A stretch of DNA of 64,000 nucleotides from a virus. Under the pieces are notes generated by a model. It did not search any database, was not told the DNA's origin, and saw only the letters and a program-made list of their open reading frames with translations. The stretch's first letter is position 1; every line of letters starts with the position of its first letter. A program made the translations under genes and the position numbers. Shown here piece after piece: positions 8,772-15,706 of the stretch. The stretch lies in the IMG/VR virus record IMGVR_UViG_3300044833_000115, positions 1 through 64,000 of that record; one strand, written 5' to 3'.

Positions 8772-9649
8772 CCTTGCCCCCTGGCTTTCAGCTTTGCGCG
8801 CTGGATCGCATACTTTTCGTAACGTCCGGGTACCCAATTGCCCGCCGGGTCTTTGTGTCCCTGGATCGGAATATCGGGATTGGTGATGTCGGCTGCTTCC
8901 ATTTCGTCGGCCGACAGCCTGACCGCCTTGCGTTGTTCGGCCTGGCGCGGGCTGGAACGCGACACCGGCACCTCGGCCGGGGCCTCACGCCGCCGCGGGG
9001 CTTCGTGCCCGGCATCGGTGTCGTCGGGGTCCACCCGGCGCGCGCTGCGGTGGACCACTTCGTTGATCACCTCGAAATACTCGGGTGAATCGACCTCGAT
9101 CCCCTCGGCCACGGCCAACTGATGCCCGGCGAAGGTCTTCGCCCGCAGCTTCGGATCTTCCATGAATTCAGGGTTGTCCCTGATCCACCGGCGCTGCGGC
9201 GCCGAATACTGGCTCAGATCCACCCCTTCCTGCTGCGGCGGGGCCTTCGCGGCGCGGGTCTTCTCGCCTTCCAGCCAGACCTTGTAGTTGCGATCCTGCT
9301 GCTGCTTGGCGCGCAGTTCGGCCAGCTTGTCCTGCACCTCGGCGGCTTCATCGAAGCGGCCTTCCGCCAGGGCCTCGGAATACTGCTTTTTCAGCCCCGT
9401 CGCCGCGGTGTCGGCACTCTCCAGACGTGAGACAACGGCCAGTTCTTCCGCCTCAAAGCGGGCGTTGGCGTGCGTGCTGGCGGTCTGTTCGGCCCGATTT
9501 CGCCCGGTGCGCTCGGTTTCGAGTTCGAGTTTTAGCTTCCGGGTGTTGGCCTTTTCCTGGGCCAGCATGGCGCGAACATCGTCATCCGATACCGTGCCGC
9601 CGTTGACGTGACCATCGACGCGATCATCGTCATCTGTCGTTCCTGACAT
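8768..9649 (-). CDS. Scaffold-like coiled-coil protein candidate
   Basis: The 293-residue protein has an acidic start (MSGTTDDDDRVDGHV) and a long Glu/Lys/Ala-rich helical stretch (about 25-125). A Pro/Arg-rich middle and a basic C-terminus (RAKLKARGQG) follow. Acidic-helical N-terminus, basic C-terminus and a place between portal and coat genes are typical of phage scaffolding proteins, which guide procapsid assembly and leave the head. No protease motif is seen. It overlaps the upstream gene by 20 bases. Confidence 0.6.
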   Translation of the reverse strand: MSGTTDDDDRVDGHVNGGTVSDDDVRAMLAQEKANTRKLKLELETERTGRNRAEQTASTHANARFEAEELAVVSRLESADTAATGLKKQYSEALAEGRFDEAAEVQDKLAELRAKQQQDRNYKVWLEGEKTRAAKAPPQQEGVDLSQYSAPQRRWIRDNPEFMEDPKLRAKTFAGHQLAVAEGIEVDSPEYFEVINEVVHRSARRVDPDDTDAGHEAPRRREAPAEVPVSRSSPRQAEQRKAVRLSADEMEAADITNPDIPIQGHKDPAGNWVPGRYEKYAIQRAKLKARGQG

Positions 9650-9881
9650 GATGAGCCGTGTCCAGAGCCTGCCGTAGCAGGCCGTTCCGCCAGCGCGTGA
9701 TGTGGTCGCGCTGCTCGACGGGGACGCCGGACTCGATGAGTTCCTGTGCCTCGATGGTTAAAAGGGGGTCGTCAGCAAGCGCCTGGGCCAGCACTGTCAC
9801 CGCAGGGCGCACCACACCGATATGCAGGCGGGTCGCACCGAGGCAGTCATTCAGATGCTCGGCCAGGGTTTTAGGGGTCAC
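9630..9881 (-). CDS. Unknown small protein, 83 aa (GTG start)
   Basis: The GTG at 9879-9881 overlaps the stop of the GroES-like gene (GTGA), which fixes the start; a longer frame upstream is only a shadow of that gene. The product (VTPKTLAEHLNDCLGATRL...) is mostly helical, with one Cys, and ends HHVRNDR. It has no recognisable family. Tight coupling to the co-chaperonin gene suggests co-expression during head assembly. Confidence 0.7.
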   Translation of the reverse strand: MTPKTLAEHLNDCLGATRLHIGVVRPAVTVLAQALADDPLLTIEAQELIESGVPVEQRDHITRWRNGLLRQALDTAHHVRNDR

Positions 9882-10276
9882 CGGATGCTGTCGGGGTCGG
9901 TGATGATCATATGCACGTCCACGTCTTCGATGTTGCGCGCGCGCCGCTTGCCGAACTCCATGGCAAAGGTGTCGCCGACATTGAACACGATCCAGTCGCC
10001 GACCTGGGGCTTGATCGCCCCGAAACGATGGGTCGGATCGTCCTCGAAGGCGATCGGGCCGAGGGCGAGCACCAGGCCAACCTTGCCCTGGTAGTTGCTT
10101 TCGTCCCGTGTCTTGCCCGGCATGATGATGCCGCTCTTGGTCACCTCGGGCGGCACATAGACGCCGACCAGTACTCGAGCACCCAGCACCGTCAGGCCCG
10201 CCATGAAGGGCGCGCATTCCTCGGAAATGGCGATCCGCGGATCGGCATCGTGCACCATCGGTATCGCGTGGGCCAC
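9878..10276 (-). CDS. GroES-like co-chaperonin (Cpn10 fold)
   Basis: The 132-residue protein shows the Cpn10 order: LGARVLVGVYVPPEVTKSGI near residue 31, a mobile-loop-like KSGIIMPGKTRDES, then YQGKVGLVLALGP, and finally KPQVGDWIVFNVGDTFAMEF. These correspond to the strands and loops of GroES and phage gp31-type proteins. It would cap host GroEL to help fold the coat protein, acting in the cytoplasm. The GTG start has GGAG 7 bases upstream. The gene sits within the head operon, which supports a morphogenesis role. Confidence 0.75.
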   Translation of the reverse strand: MAHAIPMVHDADPRIAISEECAPFMAGLTVLGARVLVGVYVPPEVTKSGIIMPGKTRDESNYQGKVGLVLALGPIAFEDDPTHRFGAIKPQVGDWIVFNVGDTFAMEFGKRRARNIEDVDVHMIITDPDSIR

Positions 10277-10280
10277 GTTT

Positions 10281-10517
10281 TTACTCCGGTCGGTCTTGTT
10301 GTTCCACCCGCGTCAGGTCGTCAGCGGCATGGAATACCCACTCCAATGCCCGCAAATACCCAATTCGCTGGCGGGCTTCCTCGATCGTTTTCCACTTGCC
10401 GTCAACGAGATGCTGCGTTTCGTCGACCAAATGCTCGCGGATCACCGGCTCCAGCCGGGTCCAAAGCGTCGGGTCGTAATAGGTCCGAAGCGGCCCGATG
10501 CTGATGGGAATGGTCAT
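10281..10517 (-). CDS. Unknown small protein, 78 aa
   Basis: Starts at ATG 10515-10517, overlapping the upstream stop by ATGA (a longer frame to 10538 lacks this coupling). Begins MTIPISIGPLRTYYDP and is a mixed helix/strand hydrophilic protein without motifs. It precedes the co-chaperonin gene by 4 bases. Family not recognised. Confidence 0.7.
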   Translation of the reverse strand: MTIPISIGPLRTYYDPTLWTRLEPVIREHLVDETQHLVDGKWKTIEEARQRIGYLRALEWVFHAADDLTRVEQQDRPE

Positions 10518-10828
10518 ACCCGTTCTGGCCACCTCCACATGCCGGCCTCAACACCGACACCCACCGAGCACGCCCAATACAGGTCGGCGCCGTCCAGCAT
10601 TACCTGCCCGTTCACCAGGCTGTTGGGTTCGCTGCCCCAGACCCTGGTGATGATCATCGGGAACGTGTCGCCGGCGGCGACCGAGTTGCCGACGTGCACC
10701 ATGACGCCGGTGGCGTTCATCCGGTGCGCGTCCATGCTTCGCCGCGCGTCTTCGCGCCGGCGATTGATCGCCTCCGCATCGGCCTCCCGCAGTTGGTAAA
10801 TCACGATCCGTCCGATGGTTGGGGTCAT
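10514..10828 (-). CDS. Unknown phage protein, 104 aa
   Basis: Begins MTPTIGRIVIYQLREADAEA, with later segments (GDTFPMIITRVWG, VNGQVMLDG) that suggest a small beta-barrel such as an SH3-like or head-completion fold. The start overlaps the stop of the Pro/Gly-rich gene by ATGA. No catalytic residues. Similar short proteins with an opening like this are common in phage structural operons. Confidence 0.7.
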   Translation of the reverse strand: MTPTIGRIVIYQLREADAEAINRRREDARRSMDAHRMNATGVMVHVGNSVAAGDTFPMIITRVWGSEPNSLVNGQVMLDGADLYWACSVGVGVEAGMWRWPERV

Positions 10829-11394
10829 TTGCCATACGCCTTTATTTTTTGAGCCCGGCCCTCCGCGCTGCCGGCGCCGGCCTTCATCTTCGCGCCGATG
10901 CCTCCGCCGCGCTTCATGCCGGGAGGCTTCATGCCAGGCGGGGGCGGCATCCCGGGCGGCGCACCGGCCCCAGGCGGGCCACCAGCGCCACCAGGGGGCA
11001 TTCCCGGCGGCATACCGGGTGGCATCCCCGGCGGGGGGCCACCAGCACCGGGGGGCGGCCCCATCGGCGGATGCGGCGGCATCGCCCCAGGCGGGGGCAT
11101 CATCGGCCGCGGCGGACCACCGGCCGGCGGGGGGGGCGTGCCGACGATGACGTTGACGTTCGTCTTGCCGTGCTTGTTCGACTTGCCGCCCCGGGCGCGG
11201 CCGATGTCGCCGGCGACACTGCCGCCCTCGGCACGGGTTGCCCCGCCGCGGGCTCGATCCATGCCGGCCGGGTGCCCGATCGGCCCCTGGGTCGGGCGAA
11301 CCGTGTCCATCTTGCTCGCGATCCCGCCCTTGCTGCCCGAATAGCCGGTGCGCGAAAGCAGGCTCGCCCCCTTGCCCGAACGATCATCCTTCAT
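10825..11394 (-). CDS. Pro/Gly/Met repeat protein with RARGG motifs
   Basis: The start is set at ATG 11392-11394 (MKDDRSGKGASLLSRT), just inside the upstream gene; the longer frame is a shadow. The N-terminal half has RARGGATRAEGGS and GRARGGKSNKHG followed by KTNVNVIVG. The C-terminal half is a run of PPGM and PPG units, with three consecutive PPGM, collagen-like. It ends in a basic tail (AQKIKAYGK). The protein must be largely extended or disordered. Its place between portal and scaffold suggests a minor head protein; function unknown. Confidence 0.7.
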   Translation of the reverse strand: MKDDRSGKGASLLSRTGYSGSKGGIASKMDTVRPTQGPIGHPAGMDRARGGATRAEGGSVAGDIGRARGGKSNKHGKTNVNVIVGTPPPPAGGPPRPMMPPPGAMPPHPPMGPPPGAGGPPPGMPPGMPPGMPPGGAGGPPGAGAPPGMPPPPGMKPPGMKRGGGIGAKMKAGAGSAEGRAQKIKAYGK

Positions 11395-11695
11395 CGGTGC
11401 TGCCTTTCTTGCCCCGGCCCTTCGGCGGGGTGGGGTCAGTATCAAACGGCGGGGAGACCGGCTCGTCGACCGCGCCACCCATCGCCGCGGCGACCTGATC
11501 CGTTACCTCGCCCAGGTCAGCGTGCGGCGCCACCAGCACCGGATCGCCCGTCGGCATGGCCAGACTGACGACGTGACCGCCCTTGGCGGCTTCAATCGCC
11601 TCGGCGGCGATCGTCGCGTGCGTCGCGTCGGTCGCCGGCGACTTCAGCACGTGCGGGTGCAGGATGAAGTGGTGAACCTGCTGGAGCATCTTCAT
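11384..11695 (-). CDS. Unknown phage protein, 103 aa
   Basis: Begins MKMLQQVHHFILHPH and ends with a basic/acidic tail KGRGKKGSTDEG. The ATG overlaps the upstream stop (ATGA at 11692-11695). The N-terminal half is helical and contains three His. No family recognised. It overlaps the next gene by 11 bases. Confidence 0.68.
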   Translation of the reverse strand: MKMLQQVHHFILHPHVLKSPATDATHATIAAEAIEAAKGGHVVSLAMPTGDPVLVAPHADLGEVTDQVAAAMGGAVDEPVSPPFDTDPTPPKGRGKKGSTDEG

Positions 11696-11901
11696 TTGGG
11701 TTTACCTTCTTTGATTCCAGGATAACGATTGGCGACTTTATCCCTGACAAGTTTTCGCAGGGCGGCATCGCCATGCTGGGCAACACGGCTGAGTGCCGCT
11801 CGCGCATGGGAAGCATTTTGCACCGGGTACGCGCGCTTGGACGGTACGGCGAACGCCTTGGCGGGCAGGGCGTCACGCTCATCGCTGGTCAGCTTGGACA
11901 T
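11692..11901 (-). CDS. Small helical phage protein, 69 aa (DUF6582-like)
   Basis: The sequence (SKRAYPVQNASHARAALSRV, then VRDKVANRYPGIKEG) follows a pattern I recall from a short phage/host family, DUF6582, with a Tyr-Pro turn, an Ala-rich helix and a terminal KVxxRYPxI. Its role is unknown. The start overlaps the upstream gene by 23 bases. The assignment to the family is from memory and should be checked. Confidence 0.65.
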   Translation of the reverse strand: MSKLTSDERDALPAKAFAVPSKRAYPVQNASHARAALSRVAQHGDAALRKLVRDKVANRYPGIKEGKPK

Positions 11902-12049
11902 CCCGCGTTCCCTCCATAGGGGTAACCGTCAGTTCGCCGGTGAGTTGGTTCACCTGCATCTGGTTGTCGCCGCTGATCCAGGTGAAATACTGATCGGCAT
12001 CGAGGTCTTCGCGCCGGTGCCAGGGGCTCCCGTCTTTCAGATCCGTCAT
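11879..12049 (-). CDS. Unknown small protein, 56 aa
   Basis: ATG at 12047-12049 overlaps the upstream stop (ATGA). The product begins MTDLKDGSPWHRREDLDADQ and is acidic, with three Trp/Phe/Tyr in the centre (QYFTWISGD). No motif recognised. Gene coupling on both sides supports that it is real. Confidence 0.6.
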   Translation of the reverse strand: MTDLKDGSPWHRREDLDADQYFTWISGDNQMQVNQLTGELTVTPMEGTRDVQADQR

Positions 12050-12276
12050 TTCCGGCCCTTCCGTTTGCGGGGGTTGCGGGTCGCGGCGTTCAGTCCCTCG
12101 GTCGCCAGCTTCAGCGCCGTCGTCATGCCGATGCCGATCAGGATCAGCACATGCGGCGCACCCAGCGCCTTGATCAGCGCGTCCAGGTTCATCGCGTCGG
12201 GGTCGGTCACCTCCCACGGCGGCTCGTTGTCGATGATGCGCCGGGCTTCGGCTTCGGCTTCAGCCAGGTCGCTCAT
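12046..12276 (-). CDS. Unknown small protein with one hydrophobic helix, 76 aa
   Basis: ATG at 12274-12276 overlaps the upstream stop (ATGA). The N-terminal half is acidic (MSDLAEAEAEARRI). The middle (APHVLILIGIGMTTALKLA) could be a single membrane or buried helix, and the C-terminus is very basic (RNPRKRKGRK). An inner-membrane or DNA-binding role is possible; no family recognised. Confidence 0.65.
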   Translation of the reverse strand: MSDLAEAEAEARRIIDNEPPWEVTDPDAMNLDALIKALGAPHVLILIGIGMTTALKLATEGLNAATRNPRKRKGRK

Positions 12277-12542
12277 GACTGCGCCGTGTAGCCGTCCTCG
12301 AATTCCTTCTTCGGGCACACCGACTTGTAGCCGTCGCGGTAGCGCATCGCGTAGTCGCCGAGGGTGCAGCGCCTCACCATCATCGGTTCGGTGGTGACGA
12401 AGGACTCGGTCGAACAGTCAGGCAGCGACACGACAAGGCCGATGGGAAAATCCCCCGGCAGCGGGTTCAAAGGATACTCGAAACCAACAATCGGCGCGGC
12501 ACTGACGACTTTGTGGGAGACGTATTTAGGCCAGTCGGTCAT
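12273..12542 (-). CDS. Unknown phage protein, 89 aa
   Basis: Begins MTDWPKYVSHKVVSAAPIVG and contains three Cys, one in CSTESF and one in VCPKKEF. The ATG overlaps the portal stop region (12539-12542). The YVSHKVV opening recurs in small proteins near phage portals as far as I recall. Function unknown. Confidence 0.7.
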   Translation of the reverse strand: MTDWPKYVSHKVVSAAPIVGFEYPLNPLPGDFPIGLVVSLPDCSTESFVTTEPMMVRRCTLGDYAMRYRDGYKSVCPKKEFEDGYTAQS

Positions 12543-14896
12543 GGCTTTTTCTTTCCTGCTGGTTTCGCTGGCTTGGGCTTCATGCTCGCCACCTTGGTCG
12601 CAGTCTTGGCCGAGGTGTCGGTTGCGTGCCGGGCGGTGTCGGCCGAGGTTTTCGCAGTCTCGCGGGCCGTGGCCGCGCCGGTATCTGCAACATGGCGATC
12701 GGTGTCAGCTTGCGTCGCCGCGGTCGCCGCGCCAAGGGCCGCGGTGGTGTGCGCCGTATGCGCCTCGATCCCGGCCTTGTGCTTGTCGGTGTCGGCCTTG
12801 ATCTGGGCGGTGTGCACGGCGGTCGCCGCGTCGATCGCGGTGCCTTGCTGGTCGCGGGTGTGCTCGCTCGCCAGCCGGGCCTTCTCGATCTCCAGGCGGG
12901 TGTTCTCGACTTGCTCCTGGCTCGTCGCGGTGCGCTGGCGGGTCTCCATCTCCAGTTGCTTGTTCTGGGTTTCGCTCGCCATCTCGGCCTTCTTGTTCTC
13001 GTCCTCGATCTGCGCCTCGGCCGCCTTGCGTTGCAGATCCACGCTGGCCTGCTGCGCCTGCTGCATCTTGGCTTGCGCCTCCAGCATCCGCGCCTGGCCG
13101 ATCAGCGGGTCGGGGGGGGCCGGGCCGGGGGGGCCACCGGCCGGCGGCGCGGCGGGCTGGGCCAGCACGAAGGCGTCGGCGTCGTTGACCCCGATCGTCT
13201 TCCAGGCCCGCTTATGCACCGCCGTCATGTCGTAGAGGGTCGGGTTCTGCTGCGCCACGGTGACCAGGGCGGTGGCAAGCTGGATGCGGTGGATCTGGCT
13301 GGGCACGTTCGGGTCGGACGCCGGCAGCAGGTTGCAGTTGGCGAATTCGTCGGGCTTGTCCCATGGCCGCAGCGCGCCGGGCATCTTCGCCAGCGCCTCG
13401 GGGTTCTCGACAAAGCACTCCCTGATCAGTTCCAGTTCGCGCGCCTGGGCACGGTGCAGCCGCTTGTGCACGGCACTCATCGTCTGGGTAGACACCTCGA
13501 TCATGCTCATCATGGTGCCGACCGGGACGTTGGTGCGGCCCTCGCCCATCTCGGTCTCCGCCATGCCGGCCATCCGCATGGAGTCCTGGCCGATCGCCTC
13601 GGCCAACTGCATGAACACCGGCGATACGTCCTTGTAGGGCATCGGCATCAGCGCTTTGCGGATGTCATCGAGGGAGCCGATGTCGATATCCGGCCACTCG
13701 CCAGGCCCCGGGTTGATGTCGTTGGTGCCCATCCTGACGGATTTGACCTTCACCCCGCCGGGCGCGTTGGAATACATCCCCGAGGTGACCAGCAGCCGCC
13801 AGATGCCGCGGAGCGCCTGGGTCTGGTTGCCCAGCAGGTGCATGAAGCCGAGGCAGAGAAAGTTGAAGCTGGGCACCATGCCGTAGTGCACGAACCGCTG
13901 GCGGCGCTTGAACTGGTCGTCGCCATCCTTCCAGCCGCGCCTGACCGCCAGCACCTTCCGCGACTGCTTGTCGATCGTGCAGATGTAGGACAGCGGCAGA
14001 TCGGGGAGTTTGCGGTCATCGATCCCGTAGTCACCCAGGTCCAGGTCGGCAGTGATCTCGTAGATTTCGTGCGGCACATCCTTCGGCCGCGCCTGGATGC
14101 CGCTCGTTCCCTGCACCCGCTCCTGGGCGATCCGCAGCATGTCCATCGACGGTTGCGCGCTGCCCAGGTCTTCGTCGCACCAGTCGGCGAACTTCTGCAT
14201 CCGCTTGACCATGACGGTGGACATTTCGGAGCGGTGCGTCACCCGGAGGGCTGTTTCCAGGTCGGTCGCGTCCTCGGAGACGATCAGATCCTCGATCCCG
14301 ACCGTCTCGGACACCGGCCGCTTGCGCAGCGGGTGCATGTAAACCTTCTTGAAGGCGTTGCCCGAGTAGAACAGGCCGAACAGCATCCGGTCGGTGTCGG
14401 GGTAGTACTCGGGCGCCCCGCTGGTCAGGTAGGTGTTGATATCGGTCTGGAACGCCGCGGCCAGGTCATCGCCCTCGGCAGATCCGCCGGCGACGTTCTC
14501 GACCTTGCACGGCCCACCGGCCGGCATCAGTTCCGCTCCCGCGGCCGACTGCGCACGCACCACCGCTTCCAACAGCAGCGGGTGGCCTATCTGGCTGGTC
14601 TTGGCGTTCTTGTCGTTCTTGGTTTCCAGGCCCAACAGGTCGATGCCGTTGGTGTAGTTGGCCAGGAACCCCTCGCGGCTCTTGATGTCCATCTCGACGC
14701 CATCGAGCAGTTCCTCGGCGATCCCGGCCTCATCCAGTTCGTCGCGCAGGGCGAGGTTTTCGTGAAACCCCTTGGTCGGGTCATTCGATCGGCGAGCACT
14801 CGGGGCCTTGATCGTCACACCACCGTCGGGGTCTATCTCCACGACGGTTTCGGAGGTCCCCAGGCCGAAGCCCGGGATCTGACTCATTGCGTTCAC
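12539..14896 (-). CDS. Portal protein (P22-like type)
   Basis: The 785-residue protein has the size and composition of podovirus portals, which form the dodecameric ring through which DNA enters and leaves the head. Seen: LDGVEMDIKSREGFLANYTN (~60-80), DTDRMLFGLFYSGNAFKKVY (~165-185), and a core helix-rich region to ~560. A long Ala/Thr/Gln/His-rich helix with near-heptad repeats (TAVHTAQIKADTDKHK and onward) leads to a basic tail. It follows terminase in the operon. The start is GTG 14894-14896 with GAGGGA upstream; ATG at 14887 (MSQIPGFG) is an alternative. Confidence 0.8.
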   Translation of the reverse strand: MNAMSQIPGFGLGTSETVVEIDPDGGVTIKAPSARRSNDPTKGFHENLALRDELDEAGIAEELLDGVEMDIKSREGFLANYTNGIDLLGLETKNDKNAKTSQIGHPLLLEAVVRAQSAAGAELMPAGGPCKVENVAGGSAEGDDLAAAFQTDINTYLTSGAPEYYPDTDRMLFGLFYSGNAFKKVYMHPLRKRPVSETVGIEDLIVSEDATDLETALRVTHRSEMSTVMVKRMQKFADWCDEDLGSAQPSMDMLRIAQERVQGTSGIQARPKDVPHEIYEITADLDLGDYGIDDRKLPDLPLSYICTIDKQSRKVLAVRRGWKDGDDQFKRRQRFVHYGMVPSFNFLCLGFMHLLGNQTQALRGIWRLLVTSGMYSNAPGGVKVKSVRMGTNDINPGPGEWPDIDIGSLDDIRKALMPMPYKDVSPVFMQLAEAIGQDSMRMAGMAETEMGEGRTNVPVGTMMSMIEVSTQTMSAVHKRLHRAQARELELIRECFVENPEALAKMPGALRPWDKPDEFANCNLLPASDPNVPSQIHRIQLATALVTVAQQNPTLYDMTAVHKRAWKTIGVNDADAFVLAQPAAPPAGGPPGPAPPDPLIGQARMLEAQAKMQQAQQASVDLQRKAAEAQIEDENKKAEMASETQNKQLEMETRQRTATSQEQVENTRLEIEKARLASEHTRDQQGTAIDAATAVHTAQIKADTDKHKAGIEAHTAHTTAALGAATAATQADTDRHVADTGAATARETAKTSADTARHATDTSAKTATKVASMKPKPAKPAGKKKP

Positions 14897-15071
14897 CAGG
14901 CAAATCCCTCGGCCGTTCGTCGCTCACGCGCACCAGCATCGTTGGCATCACGCCGCGCCGGGTCGGCCGCAGGCATCCACAGGGAAGCTCCCAAACATCG
15001 AGATCACACTGGCCCATTTCGGGGCGGCGTAACCATCCCATTTCGATCGCGGTTCGCTGAACCACGATCAT
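14781..15071 (-). CDS. Unknown small protein overlapping the portal start
   Basis: ATG 15069-15071 overlaps the upstream stop by ATGA. The frame runs 96 residues and overlaps the portal gene by 116 bases. The N-terminal part (MIVVQRTAIEMGWLRRPEM, then CDLDVWELPCGCLRP) looks like a real protein with three Cys. The last ~39 residues lie in portal DNA and are Arg/Pro-rich, as a shadow frame would be. Either a genuine overlapping gene or one truncated by drift of its stop. Confidence 0.5.
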   Translation of the reverse strand: MIVVQRTAIEMGWLRRPEMGQCDLDVWELPCGCLRPTRRGVMPTMLVRVSDERPRDLPGERNESDPGLRPGDLRNRRGDRPRRWCDDQGPECSPIE

Positions 15072-15181
15072 CCGCTGTCGCCAAGATACGTCTTCAGCGC
15101 GGCCATCAGCCGCGCCCACCAGCCAGGTTTCTTCGGCGGATCGGGCAGCGGGTATTTCATCCCAGGATCGATGCTTTCCAT
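15068..15181 (-). CDS. Microprotein, 37 aa
   Basis: ATG 15179-15181 to TGA 15068-15070. The product (MESIDPGMKYPLPDPPKKPG, then WWARLMAALKTYLGDSG) has a Pro-rich start and an amphipathic helix with paired Trp. It overlaps the upstream gene by 25 bases and its stop forms ATGA with the next start. This coupling is the main support. Confidence 0.5.
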   Translation of the reverse strand: MESIDPGMKYPLPDPPKKPGWWARLMAALKTYLGDSG

Positions 15182-15369
15182 CCGTTCCTCTTGAAAATCG
15201 GCCGCAGATCGTAGTCGTGGCACCCGATCGCCCACTTGAGGATCGGCGCCGCGGCGATGCAGCGGCGGCTATGCGTCAGTTGTTCCATGACGATCCCGGC
15301 GACGAAGTGATCGGCGACCACGCGCACCAGGATCTCGCCCTCGATCACCCCCAGCACTGGCCGGTCCAC
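15157..15369 (-). CDS. Unknown small protein, 70 aa (GTG start)
   Basis: GTG at 15367-15369; the product reads VDRPVLGVIEGEILVRVVAD, then HFVAGIVMEQLTHSRRC and APILKWAIGCHDYDL, ending FKRNGWKASILG. This pattern (AAPILKW followed by a GWK end) is familiar from short proteins in phage packaging regions, but the function is unknown. It overlaps the preceding membrane-type microgene by 25 bases. Confidence 0.6.
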   Translation of the reverse strand: MDRPVLGVIEGEILVRVVADHFVAGIVMEQLTHSRRCIAAAPILKWAIGCHDYDLRPIFKRNGWKASILG

Positions 15370-15476
15370 CAGTCCCCCACCGCGATCAGCGTCATCCAGA
15401 ACATCATAGTCGCGATTGTCAGCAGCGCGATCGTGCTCAGACCACGCGCGGCCGACGGGTACGCATGAATGGTCAC
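15345..15476 (-). CDS. Single-pass membrane microprotein, 43 aa
   Basis: GTG at 15474-15476 overlaps the stop of the 77-residue gene (GTGA). Residues ~11-34 (GLSTIALLTIATMMFWMTLI) form one strong membrane helix, preceded by a short hydrophilic N-terminus and followed by VGDWWTGQCWG. It may be a small inner-membrane protein of unknown role. Coupling to neighbours supports reality. Confidence 0.5.
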   Translation of the reverse strand: MTIHAYPSAARGLSTIALLTIATMMFWMTLIAVGDWWTGQCWG

Positions 15477-15706
15477 CACTTCCCGTTGCGCAGGATCTCG
15501 GTCACCAGGGCGGGGTCGGGGGGACATGAGCATTCCGGCCACGTGCATCCTTCAGGGCTGAAGTATGGCGCACACATGAACGGCTGGCGCCGCGGTTCGA
15601 CAGTCTCGGCGATGATCAGCGGCCCACCAGGATACCCGGCGGCGTCACCAATTTGCGGCAGGAATTCGTCCCGGCGATCAGCGCTCGACATGGCTACACC
15701 CCTCAC
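15473..15706 (-). CDS. Unknown Cys-containing protein, 77 aa
   Basis: GTG 15704-15706 overlaps the terminase stop (GTGA); ATG at 15691 (MSSADRRDEF) is an alternative start. It holds four Cys (MCAPYF, GCTWPECSCPPD), enough for a metal site or disulfides. No family recognised. Confidence 0.6.
   Translation of the reverse strand: MRGVAMSSADRRDEFLPQIGDAAGYPGGPLIIAETVEPRRQPFMCAPYFSPEGCTWPECSCPPDPALVTEILRNGKW

Noticed and set aside
12626-15214. Long plus-strand open frame (862 codons)
   Set aside because: Shadow of the portal gene on the other strand; composition Arg/Gly/His/Val without motifs.
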